64,000 nucleotides of DNA, from positions 2,977,501 to 3,041,500 of the forward strand of contig NZ_OU957226.1 of assembly GCF_918731615.1 (NCBI RefSeq), given 5' to 3'. The DNA is from Flavobacterium sp. CECT 9288 (GTDB lineage: Bacteria > Bacteroidota > Bacteroidia > Flavobacteriales > Flavobacteriaceae). The notes beneath the pieces are model-generated. The model saw only the letters and a list, made by a program, of their open reading frames with translations, ran no database searches and was not told where the DNA came from. Position numbers and translations under genes: made by a program. Of this stretch, positions 44,806 to 53,842 are shown in pieces. Within the stretch, counting starts at the first letter, position 1, and every line of letters starts with the position of its first letter.

Positions 44806-44979
44806 TTCGTACTATAAAAAATATTTAAAACCTCTAAACACCTGATTTACTTTTCTTTTCAAGGTCATAATCTCTATCATCAATCAAACAGATGTTAAAG
44901 TTTATTTGGGTCGCATTTTTACTGTAACAAAATAAATATCTGAACTACTAATTGTCATATTAATAAAATTATTAACCTT

Positions 44980-46305
44980 ATGAAAAATTCATTAATGGCT
45001 TTAGGTGCTTTGTTTATGCTAGGAGGAGTCGCTTCTGCTCAGAAAGTAGCTTTTGAGGAATACAAATTAGACAATGGCTTACATGTAATTTTACACAATG
45101 ACCCATCTGCACCTACAGTGATTACATCTGTGATGTACCATGTAGGAGCCAAAGACGAAAATCCAGAACGCACTGGTTTTGCTCACTTTTTTGAACATTT
45201 ATTGTTTGAAGGTACTGAGAATATCAAACGTGGTGAATGGTTTAAAATTGTAACTGGAAATGGAGGAGTTAATAACGCCAATACTACAGATGACAGAACG
45301 TATTACTATGAAGTTTTCCCATCAAACAACTTAGAGTTAGGATTGTGGATGGAAGCTGAAAGAATGTTACACCCAGTTATCAATCAAATTGGTGTTGATA
45401 CTCAAAACGAAGTGGTAAAAGAAGAAAAAAGACTACGAGTGGACAACCAGCCTTATGGTAACTTCTTAGCAGAGGTAAAAAAGAACATTTTTACAAAACA
45501 CCCATACCGTTGGGCTACTATTGGTTCTATGAGTCATTTAGATGCTGCAACACTGGAGGAATTCCAAGCTTTTAATAAGAAATACTACATTCCTAATAAT
45601 GCGGTTTTAATTGTAGCAGGAGATTTCAAAAAAGAACAAGCAAAAGAATGGATTCAAAAATATTTTGGACCAATTCAAAAAGGAGCTCCAATACAAAGAG
45701 AAACATTCGTTGAAGAGCCAATTACACAAACTATAAAAGCAAAATACGAGGATGCAAACATCCAAATCCCTGCTATAGTTGCTGCCTACAGAACGCCATC
45801 TATGAAAACTAGAGATGCAAGAGTACTGGATATGATTTCATCAATATTAAGCGACGGAAAAAGCTCTAGATTGTACAAGAAAATTGTAGACGATAAGAAA
45901 ATGGCTTTGCAAATAGGTGCTTTTAGTAATAATCAAGAAGACTACGGAAGCTACATTATTTATGGCTTGCCACAAGCACCAAATACTGTTGAAAATATTC
46001 TTACTGAAATTGATACCGAGATTGCAAAACTTCAAACTGAATTGATCTCTGAAAAGGATTTACAAAAATTACAAAACAAGTTCGAAAATCAATACGTAAA
46101 CAGCAATTCAACAATTGATGGTATTGCAGATAATCTTGCAACCTACTATTTATTGTACGGCGATATTAACTTGATCAACACCGAGATAGAAATTTACCAA
46201 TCTATTACTCGTGAGGAAATAAGAGATGTTGCAAAAAAATATTTGAATCCAAACCAAAGGTTAGTTTTGGATTATGTTCCATCTAAAGACAAAGCTCAAA
46301 ACTAA
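44980..46305 (+). CDS. M16 family zinc peptidase, catalytic subunit
   Basis: The 441-residue exported protein has a signal peptide (LMALGALFMLGGVASAQ) and an intact inverted zinc motif HxxEH in TGFAHFFEHLLFEG (about residues 68-81), with the distal Glu expected in EVVKEEKRLRVDN (about 146-158). M16 peptidases of this length act as heterodimers with a homologous inactive partner, which is encoded 11 bp downstream. The probable role is degradation of peptides in the periplasm. Clear start with signal peptide; co-transcribed with the next gene. Confidence 0.93.
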   Translation: MKNSLMALGALFMLGGVASAQKVAFEEYKLDNGLHVILHNDPSAPTVITSVMYHVGAKDENPERTGFAHFFEHLLFEGTENIKRGEWFKIVTGNGGVNNANTTDDRTYYYEVFPSNNLELGLWMEAERMLHPVINQIGVDTQNEVVKEEKRLRVDNQPYGNFLAEVKKNIFTKHPYRWATIGSMSHLDAATLEEFQAFNKKYYIPNNAVLIVAGDFKKEQAKEWIQKYFGPIQKGAPIQRETFVEEPITQTIKAKYEDANIQIPAIVAAYRTPSMKTRDARVLDMISSILSDGKSSRLYKKIVDDKKMALQIGAFSNNQEDYGSYIIYGLPQAPNTVENILTEIDTEIAKLQTELISEKDLQKLQNKFENQYVNSNSTIDGIADNLATYYLLYGDINLINTEIEIYQSITREEIRDVAKKYLNPNQRLVLDYVPSKDKAQN

Positions 46306-46316
46306 GATATCTCATT

Positions 46317-48365
46317 ATGAAAAAATCAATATTAATTATATCAAGCTTGTTCTTAACCATAATTATGCAAGGACAAATCATCCCACAGCCAAAACCTGGA
46401 GTAGCTCCAACAATCAAAATTGGAAAACCACAAACATTTGAATTAAAAAATGGTTTAAAAGTTATGGTAGTTGAAAACCATAAACTACCACGTGTATCCT
46501 TTAGTCTTTCCTTAGATAACGATCCTTACACTGAAGGGGATAAAAAAGGAGTTTCTGACATGACAAGCGCTTTGATAGGTAGTGGAACTACAAAAATTTC
46601 TAAAACCGCTTTCAACGAAGAGGTTGATTTTCTTGGAGCAAACATCAATTTTAGTTCTAATGGAGCATCAGCAAGTTCTCTTTCAAAATACGCAGGACGC
46701 GTATTAGAATTAATGGCTGACGGCGCTTTGAACCCTGTTTTTACCCAAGAGGAATTTGATAAAGAAAAGGCAAAATTTATTGAAGGATTAAAGGCAAATG
46801 AAAAAAGCGTTTCAGCAGTAGCTGGAAGAGTTGTAAATGTTTTAACCTACGGGAAAAATCATCCAGCTGGTGAGTTTGTAAGCGAAACTACGCTAAAAAA
46901 TGTAACACTAGAGGATGTAAAAACAAATTACAACACCTATTTTGTTCCTAGTAACGCTTACCTTATTATTGTTGGAGACGTAAAGTTTAGCGAAACTAAA
47001 AAAATGGTTGAGAAATTCTTTGGCAACTGGAAAAAAGCCATTGCACCATCAATTTCATATACTGATCCAAAGGATGTTCCTCAAACACAAATTAACTTTA
47101 TTGACATGCCTAACGCAGTACAATCAGAAGTTGCTGTGGTGAATATTTCTAAACTTAAAATGACAGATCCTGATTATTTTGCTGTTTTAATTGCAAACCA
47201 AATTTTAGGTGGTGATTTTAATAGTTACATCAACATGAACTTGAGAGAAGCTCACGGATGGACTTATGGTGCCAGAAGTAGCATTTATGGAGACAAAAAA
47301 GTTGGAACTTTCAACGCTTCTACTCAGGTGCGTAACGCTGTTACAGACAGTACTGTCGTTGAAATTTTCAAAGAATTAAAAAAGATTAGAACTGAAAAAG
47401 TTTCTGAGGAAATGTTAGCAAGCGTAAAAGCGGGATACATTGGTAGGTTTGTAATGCAAATTGAAAAACCTCAAACTGTTGCTGGTTATGCTTTAAGAAT
47501 ACAATCACAAGGGTTACCTGCTGATTTCTACGAAAACTACATTAAAAACATTAGTGCTGTAACTGCCGATGACGTTCTTCGTGTAGCCAATAAATATTTC
47601 TTAGCAGATAATAGCCGTATTGTTATAGTTGGTAAAGCTGCTGATGTAGCTGCTGGATTAGAAAAACTAAAATACCCAGTACAATATTTTGACAAATACG
47701 GTAACCCAACTGCAAAACCAGAGTTAAAGAAAGCTATTCCTGCAGGAGTTACAGTAAAAAGTGTTCTTGACAATTACATCAAAGCTATTGGCGGACTTCA
47801 AGCAGCACAAGCAGTACAAACCATAATGATGAACGGTAGTACTACAATTCCACAGGCACCAGCTCCATTGAGTTTTGTTTCAAAAACCGATTCAAAAGGA
47901 ATGTTAATGGTAGAGTTAGCTATGGGAACGATGAGCTTAATGAAGCAAGTGGTAAATGAAAAAGGAGGTTATGTTATGCAACAAGGACAAAAACAAATTC
48001 TTGAAGGCGAAATGCTAAACGATATGAAAGCAGAAGCTACTCCGTTCAAAGAATTAACACTATCATCAAAAGAAGGTCTTACATTGGTAAACATTGAACC
48101 AATCAACGGTAAAGATGCTTACGCTATTAAAAATGGCAAAACTACATTGTTCTATGATGTGGCTTCAGGTTTAAAAGTAGCTGAATCAGTTGTATTAGAA
48201 CAAGGCGGCAAGAGCATGACTAAAACAACCTCATACAGTGATTACAGAGACGTAAAAGGCGTTAAAGTTCCTTTTAACATGATTCAAAACGTAGGTTTTG
48301 ATATTGACATTAAAATAAGTGATGTTAAAATTAACGAAGGAGTACTTGCTACTGATTTTCAATAA
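46317..48365 (+). CDS. M16 family peptidase, non-catalytic partner with C-terminal extension
   Basis: The 682-residue protein has a signal peptide (SILIISSLFLTIIMQGQ). Residues about 35-460 are an M16 fold: FELKNGLKVMVVENHKLPRVSFSLSLDNDPYTEG, then KGVSDMTSALIGSGT at the position of the zinc motif, where HxxEH is absent. The later LREAHGWTYGARSSIYG segment (the substrate-binding R/Y pair of M16B) is conserved. Residues about 480-682 form an extra domain with LolA/LolB-like beta structure (TIMMNGSTTIPQAPAPLSFVSKTDSKG, SYSDYRDVKGVKVPFNMIQNV). It pairs with the catalytic subunit upstream. The extension may bind lipid or lipoprotein (inference). Confidence 0.9.
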   Translation: MKKSILIISSLFLTIIMQGQIIPQPKPGVAPTIKIGKPQTFELKNGLKVMVVENHKLPRVSFSLSLDNDPYTEGDKKGVSDMTSALIGSGTTKISKTAFNEEVDFLGANINFSSNGASASSLSKYAGRVLELMADGALNPVFTQEEFDKEKAKFIEGLKANEKSVSAVAGRVVNVLTYGKNHPAGEFVSETTLKNVTLEDVKTNYNTYFVPSNAYLIIVGDVKFSETKKMVEKFFGNWKKAIAPSISYTDPKDVPQTQINFIDMPNAVQSEVAVVNISKLKMTDPDYFAVLIANQILGGDFNSYINMNLREAHGWTYGARSSIYGDKKVGTFNASTQVRNAVTDSTVVEIFKELKKIRTEKVSEEMLASVKAGYIGRFVMQIEKPQTVAGYALRIQSQGLPADFYENYIKNISAVTADDVLRVANKYFLADNSRIVIVGKAADVAAGLEKLKYPVQYFDKYGNPTAKPELKKAIPAGVTVKSVLDNYIKAIGGLQAAQAVQTIMMNGSTTIPQAPAPLSFVSKTDSKGMLMVELAMGTMSLMKQVVNEKGGYVMQQGQKQILEGEMLNDMKAEATPFKELTLSSKEGLTLVNIEPINGKDAYAIKNGKTTLFYDVASGLKVAESVVLEQGGKSMTKTTSYSDYRDVKGVKVPFNMIQNVGFDIDIKISDVKINEGVLATDFQ

Positions 48366-48385
48366 ATAAACAGCGCATAAATAAT

Positions 48386-48418
48386 AAAGGTTGTCTAGCA
48401 ATAGACAACCTTTTTTTG
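48386..48418 (+). terminator. Intrinsic terminator after the M16 pair
   Basis: AAAGGTTGTCT pairs with AGACAACCTTT around AGCAAT, then a T-run; just before the palindromic repeat at 48433. Confidence 0.85.
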
Positions 48419-48432
48419 ATTCAAAATTTCTT

Positions 48433-48546
48433 GGGCGTGACCCCATAAAAAAAGGGACCTACTCAGCACTACCGGCTAGTTGGTCCCTTTTTTTATGCTG
48501 TCGGGCAATACGCGCTACTTCGGTAGCTTGCTGCTTTCCCTCACGC
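48433..48546 (-). repeat. Dispersed palindromic repeat family, copy F, with long inserted hairpin
   Basis: The plus strand starts GGGCGTGACCCC and ends CTTTCCCTCACGC (GCGTGA/TCACGC outer pair). A 15-bp perfect stem 48445-48459 / 48482-48496 is inserted near the left end. The core TCGGGCAATACGC is followed by GCTAC-TTCG-GTAGC at 48514-48527, a hairpin with a C(UUCG)G tetraloop. It sits between the convergent M16 and EamA genes. Confidence 0.75.
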
Positions 48547-48565
48547 AAAACCGTCACAAGAGTAT

Positions 48566-49432
48566 TTATTTCTTTGCAGACAAATAGACTCCTATTAAAA
48601 CAATAAAAGCACCAAAAAGCTGCACGGGTGTCAACATTTCATGATCTAACAATCCCCAACAAAAAGCAACAACAGGAATTAAATACGTTACTGATGTAGC
48701 AAAAACTGGTGAAGACATTTGAATCAATTTAAAGAAAAGAATATTTGCAAGTCCAGTCCCTACTACCCCAAGAATCATAATAAACAAGATCGACTCTTGT
48801 ACTTTAAGTTCACCCACTTGCGAAAAGAAATTGGTAAACAGTAAAACGGTAAAAGCAGGTACCAAAAGCACGATGAAATTTCCAGTTGTAATACTCAACG
48901 GACTCAAATCATGCAAGTACTTCTTGATTAGATTTACATTGACAGCATAACAAATTGACGCTATCAAAACTAAAATAGCGTAGTAATAATTTTGCTCAGG
49001 ATGATGAAAAGCACCGTTCAAAATCAACAATGCACTCCCTAAAAGTCCTATTAATATCCCAAAGGTTTGATTTCTTTTAAACTGTAAACCAAAAACAAGT
49101 GCTCCAATAACAAGCGTATTCAAAGGCGTTAAAGAATTCAATATAGAACTCACAGAACTATCAATTTCTGTTTGTGCAATTGCAAATAAATAGGCTGGAA
49201 TAAAAGTACCAAACAAAGAGGTTAGCGCAATATACTTCCATTTGAACGAAGGTATTTTAGCAGCACTTTTAAAACCAATAAAAATTAAAAAAATGGAGGC
49301 AAATATAATTCGGAGCGAACCCAATTGCATGGCTGTTAACCCTACCAATCCTTTTTTGATCAAAATAAAAGAACTCCCCCACACAAGCGCTAGAACAACA
49401 AGATACACCCACTTTAACTGCTTTGATTCCAT
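48566..49432 (-). CDS. EamA/DMT family transporter
   Basis: The 288-residue protein has ten predicted membrane helices in two EamA repeats (about 5-140 and 150-285): WVYLVVLALVWGSSFILIKKGLVGLTAMQLGSLRIIFASIFL and, in the second repeat, SILFIMILGVVGTGLANILFFKLIQMSSPVFATSVTYLIPVVAFCWGLLDHE. Such drug/metabolite transporters export amino acids, nucleotides or small drugs; the substrate cannot be assigned. It stands alone, with no obvious promoter match upstream. Confidence 0.92.
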   Translation of the reverse strand: MESKQLKWVYLVVLALVWGSSFILIKKGLVGLTAMQLGSLRIIFASIFLIFIGFKSAAKIPSFKWKYIALTSLFGTFIPAYLFAIAQTEIDSSVSSILNSLTPLNTLVIGALVFGLQFKRNQTFGILIGLLGSALLILNGAFHHPEQNYYYAILVLIASICYAVNVNLIKKYLHDLSPLSITTGNFIVLLVPAFTVLLFTNFFSQVGELKVQESILFIMILGVVGTGLANILFFKLIQMSSPVFATSVTYLIPVVAFCWGLLDHEMLTPVQLFGAFIVLIGVYLSAKK

Positions 49433-49491
49433 ATAGATAATTTTACTCCAAAATTGTACTTTTTTTATGAATTACGCCTTCATTTTTTAAT

Positions 49492-49499
49492 TAATTTTG
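49492..49499 (+). promoter_or_regulatory. Promoter -7 box for the HMA lipoprotein gene
   Basis: TAATTTTG, exact TAnnTTTG, 38 bp before the ATG at 49538. Confidence 0.5.
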
Positions 49500-49537
49500 T
49501 GAACACATTTAGAAAATAAACTTTTAATAATAACACC

Positions 49538-49930
49538 ATGAATTTCAATAAATCAATACTTGCATTAGTGTTTGCTTGCACCCTTTTTGTAGGATGTAAA
49601 GACGCAGAAAACAAACAACCAGGAACTGAAATTGCTGCTGATGCTGAAGGCAAAAAAGATCCAAACGCAAAACCAAAGAAAATTGCTGCAGCAAATTTAC
49701 AAACGGCAAACTTTGCAGTAGAAGGAATGACCTGTGCTATAGGTTGCGCCAAAACCATTCAAGAAGACTTAACACAACTTGAAGGCGTTCAAGAAGCCAC
49801 CGTAAACTTTGAAACAAAACAAGCCAAAGTAACTTTTGACAAAACCATTCAGTCACCTGAAAAACTAACCAAAGTGGTTGAGGCAGCCGCTGATGGTAAA
49901 ACGTACAAGGTAAAAGATATGAAATCTTAA
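49538..49930 (+). CDS. Heavy-metal-associated domain lipoprotein
   Basis: The 130-residue protein has a lipoprotein signal peptide (ILALVFACTLFVGC, Cys at about 20), an Ala/Lys-rich linker and one HMA domain (about 55-125): ANFAVEGMTCAIGCAKTIQEDLTQLEGVQEATVNFETKQAKVTFDKT. The metal loop reads C-A-I-G-C, one residue longer than the usual CxxC. It may bind copper or another soft metal at the envelope; no P-type ATPase is adjacent. It is monocistronic with promoter and terminator. Confidence 0.87.
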   Translation: MNFNKSILALVFACTLFVGCKDAENKQPGTEIAADAEGKKDPNAKPKKIAAANLQTANFAVEGMTCAIGCAKTIQEDLTQLEGVQEATVNFETKQAKVTFDKTIQSPEKLTKVVEAAADGKTYKVKDMKS

Positions 49931-49948
49931 ACATTGAATATCAAAACG

Positions 49949-49978
49949 AAAAAATCCTCATAAAGAGGATTTTTTTTT
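49949..49978 (+). terminator. Intrinsic terminator after the HMA lipoprotein gene
   Basis: AAAAATCCTC / GAGGATTTTT with an ATAAA loop and a long T-run. Confidence 0.85.
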
Positions 49979-50025
49979 GTTGATAGAGGTTACGCTTTTT
50001 TGATATTATCAGTATAACCTATCTG

Positions 50026-50592
50026 TTATTTCCATTTTAAAGTTTCCATGAGGCGCTGCATATCATTTTTTATATAACTGGCTGCAGGCATAATTGAATC
50101 AAAATTGGGCTTTGCATAAAAATATACGGATCCCGTTACAAAATGTCTCGTACTGTCTGTTACATAAAATTGTGAATTTGTAGCAGCATTCCCATCCACT
50201 TGATAAAACATACCATACACTTTTTTGTCTGGATTCAAGTACGGCTGCTCCAAGATATCATCTGCTTTTATAACGTGTTTAAAAGTTAGTGTTTGCGCAT
50301 CTCGCAATAACGCGTTTATGTTGTTGCGAACAGGATTATAGGTCAAAAAAATGGTCGCTTTCATTTTAGGATACGTAATGGTAAAACCACAGTTTTTTTC
50401 TTTTTTAATGATTGCTTCCGAGTTCATCTCAAACCCAAAAGGACATTCATTAGCAAAATTCACATAAGTAGCCTCTGGGTAATCCAATCGTAAAAAGCCT
50501 GCTGGTTTTGGTAATAACTCCTCTTTACAACTGAATAAAACTATAACCAATAGTATTAAAGTGATGCTTATTTTTATTTTTTTTAAAATCAT
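50026..50592 (-). CDS. gldD: Gliding motility lipoprotein GldD
   Basis: The 188-residue protein has a lipoprotein signal (LVIVLFSC, Cys at about 22) followed by KEELLPKPAGFLRLDYPEATYV and the conserved CPFGFEMN and KNCGFTITYPKMKATIFLTYNPV segments of GldD. GldD is required for gliding and for normal type 9 secretion in Flavobacterium johnsoniae. It follows ssb directly after 41 bp; gldE, which I expect between ssb and gldD from F. johnsoniae, is not present here. Confidence 0.93.
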   Translation of the reverse strand: MILKKIKISITLILLVIVLFSCKEELLPKPAGFLRLDYPEATYVNFANECPFGFEMNSEAIIKKEKNCGFTITYPKMKATIFLTYNPVRNNINALLRDAQTLTFKHVIKADDILEQPYLNPDKKVYGMFYQVDGNAATNSQFYVTDSTRHFVTGSVYFYAKPNFDSIMPAASYIKNDMQRLMETLKWK

Positions 50593-50633
50593 TATCGAAT
50601 TTTATTTAAAAGAAACTCTCCTATTTTATTTTC

Positions 50634-51074
50634 TCAAAAAGGCAAATCATTAATAGGTAGCGACTTATTTTCGGGTTCAAAATTAGTGTTTTTTGAATCA
50701 TCACCCGCAGCTGTAGATTTATTGTTTTCACTTTCTTTTTTTGTAGTAAGAAAAGTGAATTCAGTCACTTGAATTTCCATGGTTTGCTTTGTACTTCCGT
50801 CTTCTGCCTGCCATTGTCGTGATTTAATTCTGCCTTCAACATATATTTTGTCTCCCTTAGAAAGGTATTTTTCACAAAGTTCAGCGGCTTTGTTGCGCAC
50901 TACAAGATTGTGCCATTCTGTAGAAGTTATTTTTTCATTGGTAGTTTTATTGATGTAGACTTCATTAGTAGCCAGCTGAAACCTGCCTATGCAATTGCCT
51001 CCCTCAAAGTAGTGCATCTTGATGGCATCACCAAGATAGCCTATAAGCATGACCTTATTTAATGTTCCGTTCAT
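50634..51074 (-). CDS. ssb: Single-stranded DNA-binding protein
   Basis: The 146-residue protein has an SSB OB fold (about 1-108): MNGTLNKVMLIGYLGDAIKMHYFEGGNCIGRFQLATNEVYINK, TEWHNLVVRNKAAELCEKYLSKGDKIYVEGRIKSRQWQAEDG. A short polar linker ends in NDLPF, the protein-interaction tip. It lies 47 bp beyond a relic of the original mutY stop, as expected for a former mutY-ssb junction. Confidence 0.95.
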   Translation of the reverse strand: MNGTLNKVMLIGYLGDAIKMHYFEGGNCIGRFQLATNEVYINKTTNEKITSTEWHNLVVRNKAAELCEKYLSKGDKIYVEGRIKSRQWQAEDGSTKQTMEIQVTEFTFLTTKKESENNKSTAAGDDSKNTNFEPENKSLPINDLPF

Positions 51075-51134
51075 TGTGATTTGTGGTATTTATCAAAGGT
51101 ACATTTTTTTTGGAAACGGTTTAAAACAATTCTT

Positions 51135-51171
51135 TTTCAATAAAATTATGAATAACAATTGGGAACGGAAA
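51135..51171. repeat. 37-bp direct repeat, left copy (mutY 3' end)
   Basis: Identical over 37 bp with 55140-55176. On the minus strand it encodes FPFPIVIHNFIE, the last part of MutY, and here runs on to KELF and a stop at 51121-51123. This looks like the original mutY terminus left beside ssb after insertion of the island. Confidence 0.9.
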
Positions 51172-51175
51172 TGTA

Positions 51176-53830
51176 CTAAAACGAAAAAGAAACACCACAG
51201 TTTACAAAACCTGAAAGGGAACTAAACAGGGTCTCTTCAAAAAAAGAATTTTGATTATTAACTCTTAAACGCACATTATTTTCTCTGATATTTAGAACAT
51301 TAATACCTTTTAGGGTGAAATTCCAGTTTTTTAATTGATATTGCAAACTAGGATTGCACTCAAAAATATTTTTTTGTAGGGAGCTACTTGAAGAGAATTG
51401 AATGTGCTTTGCCGTTAATTTCCAATTAAATTTATCATTAAAAATTAAACCATTTATTTGTAAATAAGTTGTAGTTGTACTTAAACTATTTTTATTATTA
51501 CTAGAAGTATTTACTGAGTTGTTGATAGTGTATACTAATCCAAAATTAATATTAAAATCATTAGATTTAAAATAAGAAACAAACTCTAAGTCAGCTTTGT
51601 TTTGAGTAGTTTTAAAATCTGTACTAATATCATCGATATAAGACTCTCTTTTTGAGTACGATTGCAACATTTCAAATCTAGTTGACCACGGAATACTTTT
51701 TATTTTTTTTTCAATTATAAAAAATAAATATGAAGAATCATCCAAATAAATCATATCAAATTGTTTAGAACTAACCAAATTTGTATTTGAAGTATTAAAT
51801 CCAACTTCCTGTAATTTATTGGTGTAAACAAGCCCAAAAAAGGAAGTGAAATTTTGTTGATAATCGTTATAAGCACCATTTAAACTTAAGGTGTTTTTAG
51901 GCAAATAGGCATTATAAAAGAGATTTCCTCTTCTTGTGATGGTTCTATAATCTTCAATATACATTTCTGGGATAATTTTATCAATAGTAACATTTGAAAA
52001 ATCTCTTTTGTAACTTAAACTTAAGTTCGCTTTTTTTGAAAATTCATATGAGATAGCTGCGCTGGGTAGGAAATTTAGATTTGTATCTTTTTTAAAATCG
52101 TACTCAAACATGACTTGTTCAAGTCTAAAACCCAAAGAGTAATTAAAATTATGGGTCTTTTTTTTACTGAAATTTACGCTAGTATAATTACTATTTTTCA
52201 CAAAACTTATCCTAGAGTCATAGGCACTGTTAATTTCACCAAGTGTATTATTAAAAGATTCGCTGTTTGCAGAAGATCCAGCATTAAAGACAAATGTCCC
52301 AAGAGAATTCAGTATGGTAAGTTTTGATGATACACCAAGAGAGTTAGTGTTACCACTAGATGTTTGTACTATACTATAGCTGTTATTAAAGTTAAGGTTT
52401 AAAAAAGCTTCATTTGATTGTAGGTTTAGATTTTTTTTGAAAGTAGTGAGATTAGTAAATAATGAATATTCAAAGAGATAGTTCTTATTCAGTTTTATTT
52501 TATGTGTAAATAATTGCCCTAGATTAAAACCAGAGTTCACTTTATCTTCATCAAAGTTGGTTTGAAAGCCTGAGAACCTATTTTTAATATTCCCGTTTTG
52601 ATTTTCTCTATTATGATTTAAAGATAGTATGTAATTGAAATAATTTTTAGCATTTGGTTTTGATTCAAATTGAATCTTATTGCTATTGAATAATAATCCA
52701 CCTTCCAAATTCGAATTTTTATCAATTACAATTTCTTCTTCTGAAAAAAAAATTTGCTTCGATCGTAAAAATTCAGTTTGCTTTATGTTATTTAGTATAG
52801 AAAAACCCGAAACTTTACTTTTCTTTGACAATTTATCACTAAAATTGAAAGAATAAAATTTAATATCTTTTGTATTTACATCATCAGAAGCGAATAAAAA
52901 TGTAGGAACGTTTTCGTCTACCGTCATAGAATTTGAGTTGGTCTCGGCAATAATTTCATCACTTATTCCTCTTTTAAGCTCTAGATAATCGTTCACTGTA
53001 AATGCTACCGTATTGGTATTATTAATCTCAGAAATAAGATTGAGTTTAGCTTTACTCGCAAAATTATAAAGATTATTATGTCCTCTGTACCGTTTTTTAA
53101 AGCCGTATTCAAGATCAATATCACCCTTAAAAGTATTTTTATACGACTCTTTTATCCTAATATTAAGTGCGGTTCTATTTTGATTATTAAAACCTTCTAT
53201 AGCTGCTAGATTCTTGAAGTCTTTTAGAAGTTCAATTTTTTCAATCATTTCAGATTTAATGTTATCAGTCGCTAACTGATGCTGGTCTCCATAAAGTTCA
53301 TCCCCTTCAATTAATAAATCATCAATTTTTCTTCCTCTAAATTTTATTTTGCCGTTGTCATCAATACTGATGCCTGGAAGTTTTTTTAAAACATCTTTTA
53401 ATTTTTGTTCAGATCCGTTTAAAAGTTTTTTTAGATTATAAGAAATAGTGTCGTTTTTCTCGGTAACGTCTGCAAAGTCTGCTTTTATTACCACTTCTTT
53501 CATAACTATAATTTCATTTTTAAGTGTAATATTATGTATTAAAGGTGATGTTGTGATATCGAAGTTTAATTCAACGAAGTAGGGAACAAACCCGACGCAA
53601 CTAGCTTTAAGAATAAAATTTTTCTCTTGGATATCAGGACAAGTAAGTTCAAACTGCCCTACAGTATTAGACTGCTTAAAGACGATAAGCGAATTATCTT
53701 TCTTATTATAGAGCCTAACATTAACAAGTGAAACTGGATTTTGTAATGAATCTTTTACGGTTCCTTTTATAAGATTTTGGCCATGAGAATGAAAAAACGA
53801 AAGTGTAAATAAAAAAAAGATAAATCTCAT
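51176..53830 (-). CDS. Outer-membrane beta-barrel protein with carboxypeptidase-like regulatory domain
   Basis: The 884-residue protein has a signal peptide (residues 1-17), then a CarboxypepD_reg-like beta-sandwich (about 18-105; IKGTVKDSLQNPVSLVNVRLY). A plug-like region follows (KLKDVLKKLPGISIDDNGKIKFRGRKIDDLLIEGDELYGDQHQLATDNIKSEMIEKIELLKDF, about 140-205). The rest is a large Asn/Ser/Phe-rich barrel ending in VNCGVSFSF. The architecture is that of TonB-receptor-like proteins paired with GLPGLI proteins. The start is 12 bp after the GLPGLI gene; the stop is only 5 bp from the left 37-bp repeat, so the gene exactly fills the island edge. Substrate unknown. Confidence 0.88.
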   Translation of the reverse strand: MRFIFFLFTLSFFHSHGQNLIKGTVKDSLQNPVSLVNVRLYNKKDNSLIVFKQSNTVGQFELTCPDIQEKNFILKASCVGFVPYFVELNFDITTSPLIHNITLKNEIIVMKEVVIKADFADVTEKNDTISYNLKKLLNGSEQKLKDVLKKLPGISIDDNGKIKFRGRKIDDLLIEGDELYGDQHQLATDNIKSEMIEKIELLKDFKNLAAIEGFNNQNRTALNIRIKESYKNTFKGDIDLEYGFKKRYRGHNNLYNFASKAKLNLISEINNTNTVAFTVNDYLELKRGISDEIIAETNSNSMTVDENVPTFLFASDDVNTKDIKFYSFNFSDKLSKKSKVSGFSILNNIKQTEFLRSKQIFFSEEEIVIDKNSNLEGGLLFNSNKIQFESKPNAKNYFNYILSLNHNRENQNGNIKNRFSGFQTNFDEDKVNSGFNLGQLFTHKIKLNKNYLFEYSLFTNLTTFKKNLNLQSNEAFLNLNFNNSYSIVQTSSGNTNSLGVSSKLTILNSLGTFVFNAGSSANSESFNNTLGEINSAYDSRISFVKNSNYTSVNFSKKKTHNFNYSLGFRLEQVMFEYDFKKDTNLNFLPSAAISYEFSKKANLSLSYKRDFSNVTIDKIIPEMYIEDYRTITRRGNLFYNAYLPKNTLSLNGAYNDYQQNFTSFFGLVYTNKLQEVGFNTSNTNLVSSKQFDMIYLDDSSYLFFIIEKKIKSIPWSTRFEMLQSYSKRESYIDDISTDFKTTQNKADLEFVSYFKSNDFNINFGLVYTINNSVNTSSNNKNSLSTTTTYLQINGLIFNDKFNWKLTAKHIQFSSSSSLQKNIFECNPSLQYQLKNWNFTLKGINVLNIRENNVRLRVNNQNSFFEETLFSSLSGFVNCGVSFSF

Positions 53831-53842
53831 ATATAGGTTGAC

